Shown in pieces: positions 42,792-46,045 of a stretch of DNA of 46,045 nt. The notes beneath the pieces are model-generated. The model did no database searches. It was given only the letters and a program-made list of their open reading frames with translations, and was not told the DNA's origin. The stretch is from positions 17,012-63,056 of the forward strand of contig FR882125.1 in the NCBI GenBank assembly GCA_000435635.1, given 5' to 3'. The position numbers and the translations under genes are program-made. Within the stretch, counting starts at the first letter, position 1. Every line of letters starts with the position of its first letter. The stretch is from Prevotella sp. CAG:1320 (GTDB taxonomy: Bacteria; Bacteroidota; Bacteroidia; Bacteroidales; Bacteroidaceae).

Positions 42792-43365
42792 AGCGCAGAA
42801 GCGAGTGGCCATTTTCGTATCAGGAACTGGCACCAATTGCGAGAATATCATACGTTACTTCGCTGGCAGCGAAGTGGTAAATATAGCTTTGGTGGTGTCC
42901 AACAAGTCGGACGCTCCCGCCTTGGAGAAAGCCAGGCGTTTGGGAGTGCCCACAGAGGTGGTGTCCAAGTCGCAATTGTCTGACAGTTCTTTCATGTTGC
43001 CCTTGTTGCGGGAGCGTGATATCCACTTCATTGTCTTGGCGGGTTTCCTGCTCATGATACCAGACTACCTGATAGCCGCCTACCCCCGCCGCATCATCAA
43101 TTTGCATCCTTCCTTGCTGCCCAAGTTTGGCGGCAAGGGAATGTATGGTCACCGTGTGCACGAGGCCGTAAAGGCCGCTGGCGAGACGGAGACAGGTATG
43201 ACCGTGCATTACGTGACAGGGGAGTGCGACGGCGGAGAGATAATAGCCCAATACAAAACGGCGATATCACCCGAGGATACGCCCGAGGATATCGCCGCGA
43301 AAGAGAATCTCTTGGAGATGAGATATTATCCCTTGGTCATCAAGCAGGTCCTCCAAAACCCATAG
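42781..43365 (+). CDS. purN: phosphoribosylglycinamide formyltransferase
   Basis: A 194-residue enzyme of de novo purine synthesis that transfers a formyl group from 10-formyl-tetrahydrofolate to GAR. Motifs: VAIFVSGTGTNCENII for phosphate binding, the catalytic INLHPSLLPKFGG (Asn and His), and GMTVHYVTGECDGGEII with the catalytic aspartate. Length fits. ATG codons at 42781 and 42784 are both possible starts. It overlaps the S4 gene upstream, and its last 26 bp overlap the end of the convergent TonB receptor gene. Confidence 0.94.
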   Translation: MMSEAQKRVAIFVSGTGTNCENIIRYFAGSEVVNIALVVSNKSDAPALEKARRLGVPTEVVSKSQLSDSSFMLPLLRERDIHFIVLAGFLLMIPDYLIAAYPRRIINLHPSLLPKFGGKGMYGHRVHEAVKAAGETETGMTVHYVTGECDGGEIIAQYKTAISPEDTPEDIAAKENLLEMRYYPLVIKQVLQNP

Positions 43366-46045
43366 ACCTTCTGCCGCCGCCAGGTCCTCCCATGGGTGGC
43401 CGTCCGCCCCTGAACTCTGGTCTGCCGAAGTCAGGTCTTCTACCGTCTGGGCCTTGGTGCATTTGCCTGCGGGCATCCTTTCCTCCAAATATATTTAATC
43501 TGTATATCACGTGCAGCATCGCGTAACTGTTGATGCTGTTATATTGCGTATCGGTACGTGACATGGAGTTAATGACCCGGCTGAAGTTGCTCTGGTTGTG
43601 CAGCAGGTCGTAGAACTGCAGGGTCACCGTGAGCGGATTGCCTGGCAAGAAGCTCTGTGCCACTTGGGCGTTCCATACCAATTCATCGGTGTTCATTGAA
43701 CTATCGTTATATCCCCTTCTGCTGTTCTGGTGGATGTCGGTGGAGATGCTCATGCCCCAAGGCGCGTTGATGTTCAAGTTGGCGCCATACGAGAACTGCC
43801 ATGTATCCAAATCGCTGGAAGGTTGAAGCTTGTTGCGGGCATGGGTGTAATTCAGTGAGCCGTCCAATTCTATTTCCAGCCACTCGTTGCGATAACTACC
43901 AGCCAGCCTTTCCATCAAGGACAGTGTGCGAGTGGTATTCTTCTGCGAATCACTCATGTTGTCCAGGCTCAGGTAACTTACGTAGTTGTTATAGTTTACG
44001 TTGGTGAAAGTATTCACGTTCCAGTAGCCTACGGAGTCAATGGCGGTGTTGAACATAAACGCTCCATTTGCGCTCCAGTTGCCGTTGATGTTCTCTGGTC
44101 TCGTGGTTCGTCCGCCCGTGTTGGGGTCGTAGCTGACTTTGGAGCTTATGCTGTTGTTCGTGGTCGAGAAATTCAAGTAAGTCATCAACGACCTTTGATG
44201 TTTCTCGATATAAGTATTGTAGAAAACGCGCAGTCTGTGGGTGAAGGATGGTTTCAGTCCAGGGTTACCCATGGTGATGTTCAGAGGGTCGCTGTCATCT
44301 ACGATATCCAACAGGTCGGTCATGCTGGGTTGTGAGCTGCTTCCCCTATAATTGACGCGCAAGTTGCTTACCTTGCTGAAGCGGTAGCGGAAATCGAGTG
44401 TGGGGGAGAAGTTGCTCACGTGGCGGGTGGTGTCTACGTACACGCCCTGGTAGTCTTGCACGTATTTCGAGGTTTGGGGCTGGAACATCACGCCCACGTT
44501 CAGGTTGTATTTTTCCCTTATCATTCGCAACATCAACTGCACCTCGTGTATGTAGTTCTTGTATTCGGAGAATCGGCTCAGGTCGCTGTCCAGATAGCTT
44601 TCCCAAGGATTGGGCAGCAAATTAAGATAGCTGTTCCATGCCCTGTAAGCAGGGGTTACGCCAGCGAAGAACTCCTCGCCCAAGTTGCTGAAATCGTAGG
44701 TGTCGCGGTCGCTCTTGCTATAATTATAGGTGAACTTATATCTCAGTTGCAAGAAGGCACCTTTCCACAGCGGCTCGCTGTAGGTGGCCTGCAGGCTATA
44801 GCTGTAGTTGTCGGTGGGAGACAGGTTGTAGCGGTTGGTTTGGTAAGTGGAGTCCAGTCCCATGGCGTTTTGCACCATATAAAGGTGCACGGCGTTGGTG
44901 CTCAGGCTTTTGCTGTCTTGCTTGTTGTAGCTACCATCTGCCCTCAGGGTGAAGTTACGTCCTTTGCTGCCTATCTTGCGGTTGAATTGCAACATTCCGC
45001 TGATTTGCTTCGAGGAACTGTAAGAGATGGAGTTGCTGTTGCTGGTGTTTACCATCACGCCAGCGTCCGCCAAGGTCTTGATGGCCTCTTGGTCCAAGGG
45101 GTCTTCCACGTGCAGGTAGGGGTCTTCCGCGTAACTTCCTGAAAGGGAGTTGGTGAGTCCGTCACTGGTAGACCATGAGAAATTGGGGCGGAACATGATG
45201 TTGGTCATCGTGTCAGGTTGCCATTCCAGCCTCATTCTCGCGTTCCAGCTGTCGCTGCGGGAATAGTTTTGCCGCCTTGAGTTGGAGAATGAACCCACGG
45301 TGCTCACGAAGTTCTCGCTGCTGGTGTTGGTGTAGGTGTCACCATTTCTGTGGTTCCAACGCAGGCTGGCATCTATCTTCAACTTGTCTTTTTTCTCGTA
45401 GTTATAGTTTCCGCCTATCATCTTGGAAGTGTTCAGTCCTTGTCTTCCTCCTCCAAAGCGGCCTCTTCCTCCACTGCCGAAGCCCATGTCATTGGTGTTG
45501 TTGGCTGAGCCCATCAGCATGAAGCGGTGATTGTCCGTGAAGTAAGTGCCCATCAGTCTGGCCGCATATCTACTGTGCGTACCATAGGCCAGGTCGATGT
45601 TAGAGAAGGTACCTCTATTCATGCCTTTTTTCAATCCGAAGTCCAGCACGGTCTCTTCCTCTCCGTCGTCGATGCCAGTCACCCTAGCCAGGTCGCTTTG
45701 CTCGTCGTATACCTTTATTTTCTCTATCACGTTGGTAGGCAGGTTTTTCAAAGCTGTTTGGGTATCACCCGTCATGAACTCCTTGCCGTCTACCATGATT
45801 TTCTTCACTTCCTTGCCGTTGATGGTGATAGTACCGTCATCGCTGATTTCCGCGCCTGGTATGCGTCTCACCAGTTCCTCCACCACCGAGCCTTCCGGGG
45901 TGCGGTAGGCCGCGGAATTATAGACAAAGGTGTCTTCTTTCAGGGTCACCTTTTGGGCCTGCGCCGTGACTACGGCTCCCTGCAACATGATGGCGTCGGC
46001 GCCTATCACCAGTTTTCCCAGTGCCACGCTCTTCCCGCTGCTTAT
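43340..46045 (-). CDS. TonB-dependent outer-membrane beta-barrel receptor, 5' end outside window
   Basis: The C-terminal 901 residues are in the window; the frame is open to the last base, so the signal peptide and most of a regulatory-like N-terminal domain lie outside. The plug-like region has GSVVEELVRRIPGAEISDDG and TITINGKEVKKIMVDGKEFM. A large barrel follows. The C-terminal 40 residues are rich in Gly, Arg and Pro (for example FGRPEFRGGRPPMGGPGGG), and a similar Gly-rich loop occurs at about 185 of the visible part. This is the outer-membrane beta-barrel group of Bacteroidetes TonB receptors, and the substrate is unknown. It overlaps purN by 26 bp. Confidence 0.88.
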   Translation of the reverse strand: MSSGKSVALGKLVIGADAIMLQGAVVTAQAQKVTLKEDTFVYNSAAYRTPEGSVVEELVRRIPGAEISDDGTITINGKEVKKIMVDGKEFMTGDTQTALKNLPTNVIEKIKVYDEQSDLARVTGIDDGEEETVLDFGLKKGMNRGTFSNIDLAYGTHSRYAARLMGTYFTDNHRFMLMGSANNTNDMGFGSGGRGRFGGGRQGLNTSKMIGGNYNYEKKDKLKIDASLRWNHRNGDTYTNTSSENFVSTVGSFSNSRRQNYSRSDSWNARMRLEWQPDTMTNIMFRPNFSWSTSDGLTNSLSGSYAEDPYLHVEDPLDQEAIKTLADAGVMVNTSNSNSISYSSSKQISGMLQFNRKIGSKGRNFTLRADGSYNKQDSKSLSTNAVHLYMVQNAMGLDSTYQTNRYNLSPTDNYSYSLQATYSEPLWKGAFLQLRYKFTYNYSKSDRDTYDFSNLGEEFFAGVTPAYRAWNSYLNLLPNPWESYLDSDLSRFSEYKNYIHEVQLMLRMIREKYNLNVGVMFQPQTSKYVQDYQGVYVDTTRHVSNFSPTLDFRYRFSKVSNLRVNYRGSSSQPSMTDLLDIVDDSDPLNITMGNPGLKPSFTHRLRVFYNTYIEKHQRSLMTYLNFSTTNNSISSKVSYDPNTGGRTTRPENINGNWSANGAFMFNTAIDSVGYWNVNTFTNVNYNNYVSYLSLDNMSDSQKNTTRTLSLMERLAGSYRNEWLEIELDGSLNYTHARNKLQPSSDLDTWQFSYGANLNINAPWGMSISTDIHQNSRRGYNDSSMNTDELVWNAQVAQSFLPGNPLTVTLQFYDLLHNQSNFSRVINSMSRTDTQYNSINSYAMLHVIYRLNIFGGKDARRQMHQGPDGRRPDFGRPEFRGGRPPMGGPGGGRRSMGFGGPA

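Overview
The window looks like chromosomal DNA of a Bacteroidales bacterium, probably Bacteroidaceae or Prevotellaceae. Three things support this. Many genes belong to families typical of that order: DUF4924, DUF5606, DUF6078, OstA-like LptA, FeoA-FeoB fusion, TonB-dependent receptors with carboxypeptidase-regulatory domains, and a lipoprotein with an acidic surface-export tail. Intergenic regions carry Bacteroidetes-type promoters (-33 TTTG / -7 TAnnTTTG). Shine-Dalgarno sites are mostly weak. Species was not determined.

Layout. 1-137: start of a ROK sugar kinase leaving the window. 490-5182 (+): LysE-type exporter, DUF4924, release factor 3, ClC chloride channel. 5289-7694 (+): FeoA-FeoB. 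7938-10665 (+): a GT39 membrane glycosyltransferase and a GT2 polyprenyl-phosphate glycosyltransferase, probably a donor-making and donor-using pair. 10813-14763 (-): a TonB-dependent receptor followed by a beta-helix surface lipoprotein. 15615-16760 (-): an abundant-type OmpA porin. 16894-25181 (-): guaB, two periplasmic parvulin-type isomerases, an OstA-like protein, a 57-codon membrane peptide and mutL in one tight run. 25791-31417 (-): tig, clpP, clpX, recQ. 31720-34236: divergent lptB (-) and mlaE-mlaF (+). 34302-35836 (+): alanine dehydrogenase and DUF6078. 36233-40969 (-): a small SLT-like lysozyme-fold protein, Hsp20, then nusB-yajC-ybbR-coaE-DUF5606. 41170-43365 (+): rplY-pth-S4 protein-purN. 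43340-46045 (-): a second TonB-dependent receptor running off the end, overlapping purN tail to tail.

Themes. Much of the window serves the cell envelope: OMP chaperones, OstA/LptB, MlaEF, OmpA, TonB receptors, glycosyltransferases. The rest is protein quality control (tig, ClpXP, Hsp20, RF3, pth, S4 protein) and core metabolism.

The most unusual signal lies between genes. Four intergenic regions (about 242-417, 15319-15396, 25572-25684, 35827-35936) carry arrays of short palindromic or inverted boxes spaced 22 bp apart, two helical turns. The box sequence differs between sites: CGGCGG/CCTTGG, GTAC, CTAG, GTAC. Two of the sites are clearly related in sequence, and the last is a mirror-symmetric set of eight boxes reaching into the end of a gene. 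I do not recognise this as a described element. No tRNA, rRNA, CRISPR array, intact insertion sequence or prophage was seen; one ORF6N-domain gene remnant is present.
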